Source: Sphaeramia orbicularis (taxonomy: Eukaryota > Chordata > Actinopteri > Kurtiformes > Apogonidae). From it: a DNA stretch of 64,000 nt. Location: positions 44,357,811 through 44,421,810 of the forward strand of contig NC_043970.1 in the NCBI RefSeq assembly GCF_902148855.1. Reading direction: 5' to 3'. Made by a program: the position numbers and the translations under genes. The stretch's first letter is position 1; every line of letters begins with the position of its first letter. A model generated the notes under the pieces. It saw only the letters and a list, made by a program, of their open reading frames with translations, was not told where the DNA came from and made no database searches. Shown one piece after another: positions 12,001 to 22,600 of the stretch.

Positions 12001-15000
12001 TGAGGATGTTGTGGCTCTGGTTGAACTGGTCCATGAGTCCTGTTTAGTTCCTGTGTCACTAATGACTAACAGGAGGCTTTGAAAGAGTCCAACCTCACAC
12101 TCCCGTCTGTCCAGGGGCTTTTGTGTCTTTAAACATGTCTCTGTGTTGTTGTGGGTCCACAGACTCTGTCAGACTGGTCCATGGTTCCAGTCGGTGTTCA
12201 GGCAGACTGGAGGTCCGGTCCAACCAGTACTGGTCCTCAGTGTGTGAAGAGGATTTGGACCTTAAGGATACCCAAGTGGTCTGTAGGGAGCTGGGCTGTG
12301 GGGCTCCTGGGCTCCTCCAGGGGGTGCTCTATGGAGAGGGGGAGGCTCCAGTCTGGACCAGTGAGCTCCAGTGTGAAGGACATGAGTCTGCTGTCCTGGC
12401 CTGTAGAAGGTCCAGCTCAGCTGGGAAGACCTGCTCACCTGGAACAGCTGCTGGACTCACCTGTTCAGGTACCAAGGGGGTGTGGCTTTCATATGACAGT
12501 GTGTTTGTTTGACTCATGTCTTTGTGTCTCTGCTCAGATCCAGGTGGTGTCAGGTTGCTGGGACAGCCGAGCCGCTGTGCTGGTACTTTGGAGATCCAAC
12601 ACCAGGGACAGTGGAGACCAGTAGAAGACCTGTATAAGGACTGGGACCTGAAGTCTGGATCTGTGGTGTGTCAACATCTGGACTGTGGATCAGCTGTTTC
12701 AGTCAACAGAACAGATGATTCTCCACGCAGATTTGTGTGGTTTGTCTCAGTTCGTTGTGTAAAGCTGACGTCTGGACTGATTGACTGTGTTGGACTACAT
12801 GATTTCTATTATGACTCATCTGGTGTGGACGTGGTGTGTTCAGGTACAAATGGACACAAAGTGTGTGTCTTAACTGAATTCTTAGTGACCAGATGGTTCT
12901 GACTCTGACATTTAAAGTTACATCTAATGAATCTTTTCATTTCATTAGTTGATTATTTTGTCTCAGTTCATTGTTTTTTCTGTCAAATGTGTCAAATATT
13001 GACCTTTGACCTTTGTAATGTCCAGATCCCAAATGAACAACTTCATTTGGACCAGATGAGGCTGAAAATACAAACATATTTCACATTAGTCTCATTTAGG
13101 ACGAAACGACCAAATGTTGACATGTGAGACTCTAAAACCACCACAGGTTTGTCATTTTTTATCCATAATGCCTTTAAACGTCAGCTGTGCTCTAAATGAC
13201 ACATTCCTCCATGTTTTCATTGGTCAGTGTTCATCACATCCCAAACTCATGTGGATCAGATCCATCTGTGTCTCTATGACTGATTGTTTGTGCTCATGTG
13301 TGCTGGTTGGTCCAACCATGTCTCTGTGTGTTGACAGATCTGCTGCCTCAGCCCAACATCTCCCTGTCTGACGGGGTCTTTGGGGTCTACCAGCAGGGGT
13401 TCCAAGTGCTCATCGGCTCTGACTTTACCATCACATGCTCCATCCAACCACAGTACCCAGGAGGCTCCTTCCAGCTGATCTCCGACACCAAGAAGCCGCT
13501 GAACCGCACCCTGCCAGCTGTCAATCACTCCGCCCACTTCCTGTTGTCTGCCATGGGCTACGCCCACCGAGGGAACTACACATGCGTTTATCATGTGGAC
13601 GTTTATAACCACAGCTTCTTGTCATCTCAGAGCCCCGCTCTTTATCTCACTGTCGGAGGTAACGTCAGGACAAACACACACAAAATACCCACAATGCAAC
13701 AGTAACAGTCACATGACCATGTTCCACAGCGTTCCCAGTGAGTAGAGTGAATAGGTGTGAGGAGAACCACATTGGTAGAACTGAGATCAGGTAAACCCGG
13801 TCCAGTTGAACCTGTCAGAGACTGGGCTGAACCAACAAACAGTCCTTTAATCTGAGCTCAGTTCAAACCACAGTTGAGTTTATACCCAGGTTTAAAACCA
13901 GTCCATCCAGTTGAATGTGAAGCCCAGTTAGTGTCCACAGTTCAAGGTGCATCTGTAGATGTGTCTGTGTGGTCCACATGTTCAGGTTCTAGAGGGGGTC
14001 CACTGGTATCAGTCAGTCTATGAGCTGCAGCAGATGGAGGTCTGGACAAACACAGTTGGACACATGCACTGGTGTTAAATCTGTCCAATAGGACGAGTCC
14101 ACTTCAACAACATCAACAAACACTTTGAAGTCAACTTCAGCTCAGAACTCAACTCATGGTATCTACAAACCAGTCCGACTAAAACCTGTGTGTCTGAGTC
14201 TGAAGGTCCACATTGTCCACAGATTAAAGTCCAACCCTAACTGGTCTGTATCTGATTAGATGGAGACATTGGTCCTGTTTTTTCATTGTGTTTCGTGTGT
14301 CCACAGAGACATATTCTGTCTGAAAAACACAAACGTCCGAACCAGGATTTTATTAGTACTAGTTCAGATCTGTCCACTGGATAATTACTGAACTTACCCA
14401 GCTGCAACAAGCAATTTAAGACCAACTGAGGCAACCAGTAACTTCTCATGACTTAAACAACCATGAGATAAAACATGTCCTGTGGTCGTGGAACAGATGG
14501 AACTGTTTCAGAGGCGTCCAATCATTGGTCTGTACCAAGAAGATAAAGAAGGACAAGCTGAAATTTGTAAAACTGTCTATCATGCCTGGTGCCTCCAGTA
14601 CAGGCCTGTGGGGTCAGTGTTCTAATGAGGCCATCACCATTGCCTTACACCCCTGGCAGGGTATAGGCCACGTACAAGTGAACTCCACCTTTATCTTGGT
14701 CAATCCTTGTGAGCTCCTTCCACAATAACTTCACTGTGCGTATGTGGTTCTCTACACACCGGTTCCAGGTTTGCCGTGGTCTTCCCCTGCCTCCTGTTCC
14801 CTGTAGGTTCCACTCTAGTGCTTGTCTTGTGATGCTATTGCCTGGTTTTCTGAGGGTCTGTCCAGTCCATGTCTATTTCCACTGTTCGATTTCCTCGTCT
14901 TTTGGATTCTGTTCACTTCTGTCCCACAGTTCTTCATTTGTTACTTTGTCTTGCCATTTGATCTTAAGGATTGTTCTCATGCATCGGTTGGTGACTGTCT

Positions 15001-16264
15001 GGACTTTGTCCAGGACTGTCATTGTGTCTTCCATGTTTCACAGCCAGATAACAGAACAGATTTCACATTTGAATTTAAAGCCATATCTGTGTGCGTTGTG
15101 AGGTCTTTGTGTCTTTCCAAACTTGTGTCCAGTGGGTGAATGCTGTTCTTGCTTTACTGATTCTTGCTTTTATATCAGCTTCTGCTCTGCCTTGTTTATC
15201 GATGATACTCCAAAGGTTAGAGTCTTCCATGGATCTTTTATCTACTGTGAAAGGATAACTTGATTTTTTTGTCTAACTGAAGAACTTTGGACTTTCCTGG
15301 ATGTATGTGTCATCTGTCTTTGTTTGCATCTGTACATGTGTATGAGACAGTCTAGCAAGACCGTCCACAAAGTCTAGGTCATCCAGTTGTTACCATAGTG
15401 TCCATTGGAGTCCATTTTGTTTTACTTTGGTCAGTTCCTTCATGATCCAATCAACTTCCAGGATGAAAAGAATTCTTGTTGTACTCCTGTCGGTACGTGG
15501 ACAGGTTGTGAGAGTTGTCCTTTCTGTGCAGTTGGTTCCTTGGTCCATGGCCTACACAACGTTGACTAGTTTCTCTGGTATTTCATAGTGTCTCATGAGT
15601 TTCCAGAGTGTTGGACCGTTTTATGTTATCAAATGCTTTTTCACAGTCGCTGAAGTTGACTAATACAGGCAGATTCCACTCTACAGACTGTTCCACGATG
15701 ATCTGCTGGGTGCTCTTTGATCAACACCTGACCTGTTCTTGTCAAATCCAGCCTGGTTGTCACGGAGCTTGTCCTCTGCTGCTTGTTTGATCCTCTCTGA
15801 TATAGTTCTGTTGAAAATCTTTCCAGGTGTGGACTAGAGTGTTCTGCCTCTGTAGTCGTTCCCTTTGCTCTGGTCTTCCTTCTTTGGTAACTTGTCCAGG
15901 TGTCCGTCCTTCCTTCCTTCCAATCCTTTGGTATTTCTTTGTTGTCTTAAAACACATGTTCCATGGGCATTGTTTTAAAGGTCGTTTCTATTGTGTTTCA
16001 GACTTAGTGACACATCTGATCATCAGGGTGGTGCTCATCGTCCTGGCTCTGCTCATATTTGATATTTGCCTCTTCTTCTTCTTCTATAAGGTACGTTCAC
16101 ATCTTTCCTCAGTGGATCCACTGAACTTCAGACTGAGTCACACACACAGGAGTTTGAAGTGGACATGTGTGCTGCCATGTTTTTTCCAGGTCTCCGTGAA
16201 GCGAATCCGAATGGAGGCAGAGACAGACACAATGAGAGTTCAGGAAGAAACATCCCATTTGTAA
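5914..16264 (+). CDS. SRCR-Ig transmembrane scavenger-type receptor (5 SRCR + 1 Ig)
   Basis: Predicted cell-surface receptor of the CD163/DMBT1-like SRCR superfamily; the ligand is unknown. Exons read in one frame: signal peptide 5914-5962 (MDHTVYILMFLSMNIP), linker 9482-9514 (NNTT sequon), SRCR1 9926-10216, SRCR2 10573-10875, SRCR3 10953-11255, SRCR4 12163-12468, SRCR5 12538-12843, Ig 13338-13658, membrane exon 16002-16090, tail 16190-16264 (TAA). All junctions between ectodomain exons are phase 1-1. SRCR2 and SRCR4 have eight cysteines; SRCR1, 3 and 5 have six. The Ig domain shows TCSIQ...YTCVYH and five N-glycosylation sequons. The membrane segment (IIRVVLIVLALLIFDICLFF) carries an Arg and an Asp, and the tail is about 25 residues without ITAM or ITIM. 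Similar SRCR-Ig proteins are known in fish under DMBT1- or M130-like names. The domain content is secure. The exact 5' exon is inferred from its signal sequence and matching phase. Confidence 0.85.
6007..6041. repeat. (GT)n microsatellite
   Basis: About 16 GT units with one early GA interruption, lying 45 bp inside the first intron of the SRCR-Ig gene. Confidence 0.95.
6455..6671. repeat. dispersed repeat with GGCGGAGGTC end
   Basis: This stretch runs from CCACCAGGAGGTATTGTGAT through TTAGCAAGATAACTCAAAAA and TGGCACAAGGAAGAAATGAT to TTGGCGGAGGTCTG. The same sequence, reverse-complemented, occurs at 61279-61497. It belongs to a repeat type widespread in animal genomes; I cannot assign it to a transposon class. 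Confidence 0.8.
6712..7260 (-). mobile_element. LINE 3'-end fragment, minus strand
   Basis: It opens with AAGGTTTAAGGTTCAAGGTT and TACTTTATTTATACCTG, the reverse complement of a fish LINE 3' tail with short tandem repeats. It continues through an AT-rich 3' region into CAGTGACGGCGACAGGAACA and CTGGACCTGATGGCACAAG. Only the 3' part is present and no reverse transcriptase domain is visible. The boundaries are approximate. Confidence 0.55.
7443..7689. mobile_element. palindromic MITE with long terminal inverted repeats
   Basis: The first about 85 bp (GGCCTATTAAGGGATAAAAG...) are matched by the reverse complement of the last about 85 bp (GGCCTATTAGGGGATAAAAG...) with few mismatches. Both arms share TATTTTTGTCCTA and AAAAGCCT. 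Total length is 247 bp with no coding potential, typical of a DNA-transposon MITE. I could not settle a target duplication, so the superfamily is left open. Confidence 0.8.
10436..10540. repeat. degenerate AGTCCACT-rich tract
   Basis: The intron between SRCR1 and SRCR2 contains loosely repeated GAGTCCACT/CAGTCCAATA/AGTCCACTAGAGTCCC strings. It is a decayed short tandem repeat just upstream of the SRCR2 acceptor. Confidence 0.45.
14540..15957 (-). mobile_element. degenerate non-LTR retrotransposon (LINE), minus strand
   Basis: Read on the minus strand, the sequence shows an ordered series of eroded reverse-transcriptase landmarks: GKIFNRI-like text near 15.8 kb, an EWNLPV...CEKAFDNI stretch near 15.65 kb (palm motif A region), a DLDFVDGLARLSH stretch near 15.37 kb in the place of the usual FADDLALLSH catalytic motif, and a GRGRPRQTW C-terminal string near 14.79 kb. 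The frame is repeatedly interrupted, so it is inactive. It lies inside the SRCR-Ig intron between the Ig and membrane exons, in the opposite orientation, and makes up most of that intron. The clade is uncertain. Confidence 0.75.
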
Positions 16265-16330
16265 AGTCCCAGTGTTTCAGTGTGAGTCCAGCTGATATTT
16301 GGATCGGATCAACAGTTTCACAGCTGAACC

Positions 16331-16336
16331 AATAAA
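16331..16336 (+). promoter_or_regulatory. polyadenylation signal AATAAA of the SRCR-Ig gene
   Basis: AATAAA lies 67 bp after the TAA stop of the receptor, at the expected distance for a short 3' UTR. Confidence 0.6.
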
Positions 16337-16939
16337 CGCCTTCATTCTGTTCTGATGCTTCACCATCCATCAGCGTCTCAGCTTCTATTCACAGACTTTG
16401 TACACATGTAAATACAACTACATTCTGATCATATTCTGACTTGTTTTTGAAATAGTTTTTACTCAGAATAGTCCAAAGAGTTCTTCACTCTGTGTATGAT
16501 GCTTTTATTAAAACAGCAGAACAACATTTATACTGAAATATCACTTTTTATGTGTAAAAATGAGACTTTGATTTCCTTGTCCTAAAACTCCATCCATGGT
16601 TGACTGAAGAGCTGAATTGTGGGTAAATCTGGAAGATCTCCAAAGCCACATCCAGATGAGGTTCCATTTCCTCATGTCCAACATGAACCAGAGTTTTTGG
16701 TGCTTTGAGTGGACCACAGTTTTCTGTCCTACATTCATTGTTCAGTCTTAATGTTTATTGTGTTTTGTTTGTGTGGTACATATTTACTCAGCCGTCTTTG
16801 AAGAAACTCCTGATTTTTACTGTAGACTGAAGCTTTCTGTGTACATTCCACCATTTCTCCAATTGTGGACTGAATGGAAATGCCATCGTTTGTCCAACTA
16901 CGGACCGACCTGCTGAGATTAGATCTGATCAATCGATCA

Positions 16940-17275
16940 ATCTGGTTTACTGTTGGTTGGCTGGTTTATATATGTTTCTATCTGGTTTACTGTTGGTTGG
17001 CTAATTTATATGTTTCTACCTGATTTATATATGTTTCTATCTGGTTTATATATGTTTCAATCTGATTTATATGTGTTTCTATCTGGGTTATATATGTTTC
17101 TATCTGGTTTATATATGTTTCTATCTGATTTATATGTTTCTATCTGATTTATATATGTTTCAATCTGATTTACATATGTTTCTTTCTGGTTTATATATAT
17201 TTCAGTCTGGTTTATATATGTTTCAATCTGATTTATATATGTTTCTATCTGATTTATATATGTTTCTATCTGGTA
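16940..17275. repeat. 21-bp minisatellite
   Basis: About 14 tandem units of the form GTTTCTATCTGATTTATATAT, some shortened to 18 bp. They are preceded by two copies of a 39-bp unit containing ACTGTTGGTTGGCT. Because the period is a multiple of three and the units lack stops, long open frames appear on both strands (YMFLSGLYMF-like and NQIETYI-like). These are low-complexity artefacts, not genes. Confidence 0.95.
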
Positions 17276-17619
17276 CAACAGTTGAAAAATTTTTTTTTTG
17301 CTAATGCTGGCACATTTACAGAAATGTTCGTTAATGTGTACTGTCCCTGCTAAATAAACAAAATAAATGTAAAAATAAATAAATAACATAAAAATGCAAA
17401 ATATAGAGTACAATATTAGAGTAAATGGTGATAAATTACTTTAAAAAGGTTAAAAATAGAGAAAAATTCATGTGTGAACTGATATAAAAGCAGCGCTGGG
17501 TCTTCTTCTTTGGTTTTGATTGGTGTCGGGCACTCGACTTAACATGTGCATTACCGCCACCTACTGGACTGGAGTGTGATGCAGTAGATTAGCAGGAAAA
17601 AAACTAATAAATAAATAAA

Positions 17620-19020
17620 TAATAAAAGGTTAACAAAATAAATAATTATACATTTCACTTCATTTTCATATATTTCGTTCATGGTTGTACATTTCATCAG
17701 CAGACATTCAATAATCATCAGATGAACAAACATGTACACACCCATGCTCGAAAAGGAGCAGGATGAAGAAAATCTTATATTTCCTGCCCCCTCTAAATAA
17801 TAATAGCCTTAATGGTTAGTGATACACAACTAGCTATAAAGTCATACTGTATAAAGTCAGACAAACCAAACAAAATACATCCAAAGATAATACAAAATGA
17901 ATACAAAACCAAGTGCAAAACTACATGTCTAGGAAGTACAAAACAAACAAAACATAAGTAAATATATGTAACCGGTGGTGTCGGACTCTGCGTTGTTTTT
18001 TTCTTAAGGACGAGACCCGCACGTGTAACTTTGGAGGCAGTCTCCATTTATTGTTTTTCAGCTCCTGACAAAAGTGGCATAAAACACAAAAACCTCTGGT
18101 CAGCGAACCCCGTAAAACATGCCCCTGCACAAACCAAATGATGCAGAAATGTGTTTCAGCACATCATAAGCACCTCAAAGAGTTTGAACTAGCCAGTTCA
18201 TTTAAAAATTAAATTAGCAAAGGCAAAACCAAAAATTTCCCCTGACTGCACGGCTACTTATCTCTCCCATAGAGATCCAGAACAAAAGGGAAGAGGTAAA
18301 GGCACCAAAACTCTTGTTATAGTGGGCAGTGTCACACTGTAAATTACTCACTGGGGAACAGACTCAAATTAAAAGTTCCACATACTGACTCAGAGGCCCA
18401 TAATGTCAGGTATTAATCAAAAAAAAATTAAAATAAAATGAAGAGATTTTGTATAATTATAACAAGCAATACACAATATCATCTAGATACCCACATTGCT
18501 GCGAAATAATTGACCCTGTTACATATATACCTGATGAAATGATGCAAAACAATTTCAATACTAGACCAAAATAAGTAAATAAATATGTCACAAGATGCAA
18601 AAACAAATACGAAGCAAAATGTAAAAACTTATAACTATTCATATAATCTCATAGTTCTGTATTTATCCACTTTTTTCAGTTGGAATATGTTTTTCCACTC
18701 CCTCAGCTCATTATAATGAGAATTCCAGAGTTTAACACCAACCTCTGATCTACACACGTGCTTCAAATTGTCCATGCACACCGGTGTTTGAAATGACCTT
18801 TCCTTTTATGCTCTTCATTCTCTGAAGTGAAGACAAACCTTTTTGTAATTCAGCTGCTAGTACTTGACTTTCAGCCTTAAATGTAATAAGTAATGTCTGT
18901 AGTTTAACTAGCTCCTGCCATTTCAATAATCCAGAATCAATAAATAATATATTTTTGTGTTCCCGATAATCTGCTTTATGGATAATCCTGGTAACACATA
19001 CACATACCCTCATATATATC
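17620..19020 (-). mobile_element. LINE 3' portion, minus strand, split by a solo LTR
   Basis: AT-rich 3' sequence with CCCATGCTCGAAAAGGAGCA (near 17.74 kb) is typical, in reverse, of a fish LINE 3' end. It continues at 18524 into LINE-like sequence with weak minus-strand coding text (18750-19013). The two halves are separated by the LTR at 17967-18523. No intact reverse transcriptase is present. The outer boundaries are approximate. Confidence 0.5.
17967..18523 (-). mobile_element. solo LTR (fossil LTR retroelement)
   Basis: Read on the minus strand the unit starts TGTAACAGGG and ends CACCGGTTACA, with the TG...CA ends and short TGTAAC/GTTACA inverted repeats expected of an LTR. It is flanked by TATA on both sides (17963-17966 and 18524-18527), consistent with a 4-bp target duplication. 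No internal retroelement region is attached, so it appears to be a solo LTR left after recombination. It sits inside an older LINE. The family (Gypsy-like or ERV-like) cannot be told from the LTR alone. Confidence 0.6.
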
Positions 19021-19655
19021 TAACAACAAAATAAATAAATGAATTAATTAATCAAATTCTCCCTATTAACCCTGTGTCCTTCAGGAGCCTAATTCATTCG
19101 TTATGCACTGGCCTTCCTGCTTGTCCCAGTCAGTCCTGGGTGTTCGTGGGTTAACTGAGTCTCATGTGGTCCCAGTCAGTCCTGGGTGTTTGTGGGTTAA
19201 CTGGCTCTCATGTGGTGAAGTCCAGACCTCCACCTCAGACTCATTAATCTGATCAGCATCAGGTGCGTCCTGTTGGTTCACAGCTGAAAACTCATTAAAC
19301 ATCAGGTGCAGCTGAAACTCAAGTCTTTTGTCGTGTGTGAAGCTTTTCTGCGGCAGCTTCACATACATACTTATATAATTATATATATGACATATGTGCG
19401 TGTGTGTGTTGATTTCTATGTTTGGTTATTTATTGAAGCAGCATCAGATCCAGAAGCAAATGTGTTTGCTTGAGTTGTTTCATTCAGTTTGCGTTTGTTT
19501 TACTTTTTGCTTTTTCTGTCCTGTAATAATTCAGCCGTAGGAACATCCTACCTGGGTTTTATTCTCCTGAGAGGTTTTTAACTGTTTGAGTTCATTGTGC
19601 TGAGCTGCTGGGTCTGGGTCTGGTTCTGGTTGTGGGTTTGGGTTTGACTGAAGCC

Positions 19656-22600
19656 ATGAAGGAGGAGATTGCTGCTGCTGTCTTCTTCGTGGCTCGTCTG
19701 GTGAGGAGATATGGAAGTCTGGACAATGACAGCAGGGAACACTTCGCCGCCGCCCTCACCTCAGTTCTGTTTGAGAACTACAAGAACCACTGGCACCCCC
19801 ACGCACCCACCAAGGGCCAGGCCTACAGGTGAGCCCCCCCCCACCCAAATACTGCACCTCACAGGGGCCTAAACATGGGCTAAAACCAGCGCGACAAAGG
19901 GTCCAGTCTGATCCATGCCACTGTAGGCCTTGACTTTGTATTTTACTAAAATCCTTTAATTGCAATGCACTAAAATTATTTCAGTTTTATTCCATTACAA
20001 TAAAATGTTCAGTATATTCTACTAATTTGTAGACAGTCAAGAGTATGAAAAAGTTTAAGTTGAATGGATTTAAATCACTAAGTTTTAGTCCTGACCACAC
20101 CTTTTTATCTGTGCATTGCATTGTGCGTATGGGGCATGTTGTTGAACATGTGTTATTTTTATGTGCAGGGGTTCAGCGGGGTTGTGGTGTTAATGTTAAT
20201 TTGGACTTAATGTGTGTATGGCAATGTTTATGGGCCTTTGTGTTTGCTTTTGTATTTCTGTAGAGCTGCACCATGAGTTAGAGCCATAGGAAGAACAAAG
20301 GCTTTACTGTTCATCCATTATTGTACTTGAGCAAAGTAAATCTTTATACCGTGCCAAATTATAAGAACTTCCTGTGCTGGCAAATTACATCAAGCACAGT
20401 TCCATCCACACTACACTATATTAAGTTGAATAATTATACAAAGCAATTAATATTGCAAAAGATTTCAATTTAAATCAATTTGGAATTGTGTACAATGAAC
20501 TGATATTAAGTTTAATGATTATACAAAAAGCAATTGACATTACAACAAATTTTAAGTCAAATTAACTTGGCATTGAGTGTGTTCTTACAATTCTAATTCC
20601 ATTCAAATCAAACATTTAAGTTTAATACACTGAAGTTTTCATTACTCATTACTTTAATTTTTTAAGGCAATGGGTTACCTCAGACTTTTTAAGTAAACTC
20701 AACTTACCCGGTCTTACAGTGTGGATGAATCTGTGAAATGCAAATATTTCACTGAAGATATTAACAACCATTTTAGTTCAGGTACTCAGACCAATATGAG
20801 CTAAAGTGGATCAGACCAGTAAAATACTATTATAATAACCTATACCGTAAATGTTTTTGTTTATTTTGATTTAGCATTAAAACCAAACAAGAAAACTTTT
20901 TTTTTTAACATCACAAATTTCTGGCGACCCCAGACATTCAAAATGGAGATTTTTTTTTTTTTTTTGCTAAAATTAATTTGTTTTTGATCACATAATAGTT
21001 TGCTATACTATGTTGCAAATAAATGTTAATTTTAGAGGACGTTTAGTCTATATAATGTATATCACATGCAGCCCGGGGGCCAAAACCGTCCCAGTGAAGG
21101 TTCCAATCTGGCCCGTGGATGAATTTGCAAAGTGCAAGTTAGGGCATCAAACTCAAAAATAATGTCATAATAGCCTAAAAATAACGACAACACCAATTTT
21201 TCCTCTTTGTTTTAGTGTAAAAAACATTAGATTATGAAAATGTTTATATTAACAAACTATCCTTTAAAATGTGAATAACTTGAACAAATATGAAGAACCT
21301 GAAATGTCTGAAGAAAATTAAGTGCAATTTTAACAATATTCTGCCTGTTACTAAATGTTTTGTGCCTTTTGTAGATCTGATCTATAATGTATATTACTTA
21401 CTTATATTTCTTAACAAATTCCATTTTTTTCAGGTTACTCACGTCCTTTTTGTTTGGATTGTTTTTAAATGTAAATATTGGCATAGTTGAATGTTATTTT
21501 TTGCACTAAAACAATTTGGAGTTGTCATTATTTGTTGGTTTTCATGCCATTATTTTACTGATCCAGCCCACTTCAGATTAAATTGGGATGAATGTGGCCC
21601 CCGGAAGAAAATGACTTTGACAACCCTGATGTATATTATTATGGACGGAGGCAGTACGGCCAGGTGTAGATTACTGCACTAAGGCAGAATTGGATTTTCC
21701 TTGGTCAGGATATGTACAGTCAGTCCATCTTGGATTTAAAAGGCTGACGAATAATACTGAACAAACAAGAACTCAAACTATGAATTATGAAAGAGCTGCA
21801 GCATCTGAAACCAACCACAATGAACATTATTTTTTATTAGTCTTTTTTTTTTTTTTTTAACCAGTTACTAGAAACTCCAGGCGACCCCACGTAGGGTCCT
21901 GACCCCAAGGTTGAAAAACACTGTCCTAATGGGTCTTCGTGCATCTGCTACAGTTGCCTATTAGAGTCGTTATGTCCAAGTTAAAAATCATGTCTGGAGG
22001 AAAATAAATCGCCTTTTTATTTTTTCCCCGTCTTTTGAATAAAACAAAGCCTAAATGTACAAAATAGGATGAATACATTAATCATTTCTGCTCAGAAGTG
22101 TCAACCAGTGACAGAACTCTTCATTAAAAACTAAATTAAATCATTTATTGCCATTCTTTCTGACAGACGTTTGAATGCTGCCTGGTTTATGTGGGTGTAT
22201 TTTGTATAATTTGCTCAGGTTTTTAGATACTTTTTTCTTCTTTTACTGACTGTATACATGTATTTTCTTAATTTGTGTTTGTTGTGACCATTAATTAACT
22301 AAAATGTCAATTAAATGTGATTTAGTAATGAAGTGGAACCATAAATCTGACAAATTTCTCAAAATTCCAACCTAAACGATCAACTGTTAGAAGTATCAGA
22401 TTGAAGTGGAATGTTGGGCCTCGAGTAAAATGGCTTTAAACACTTGGATCTGAATTTGTTCCCTGGTTCGTTTTCTTTCTCAGGTGTCTCCGTATGAACC
22501 GTCTGCGGCTTCAGGACCCGGTTCTACAACAGGCCTGTGAACGCAGCAAGGTCCGCTACAAGGACCTGGGTCTGCCTCAGGAGCTGACCATCTGGGTCGA

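Noticed and set aside
19632-19655. Earlier start for the BTG protein (GLGLTEA extension)
   Set aside because: The upstream codon is GTG, not ATG; the ATG at 19656 begins the conserved MKEEIAAAVFF.
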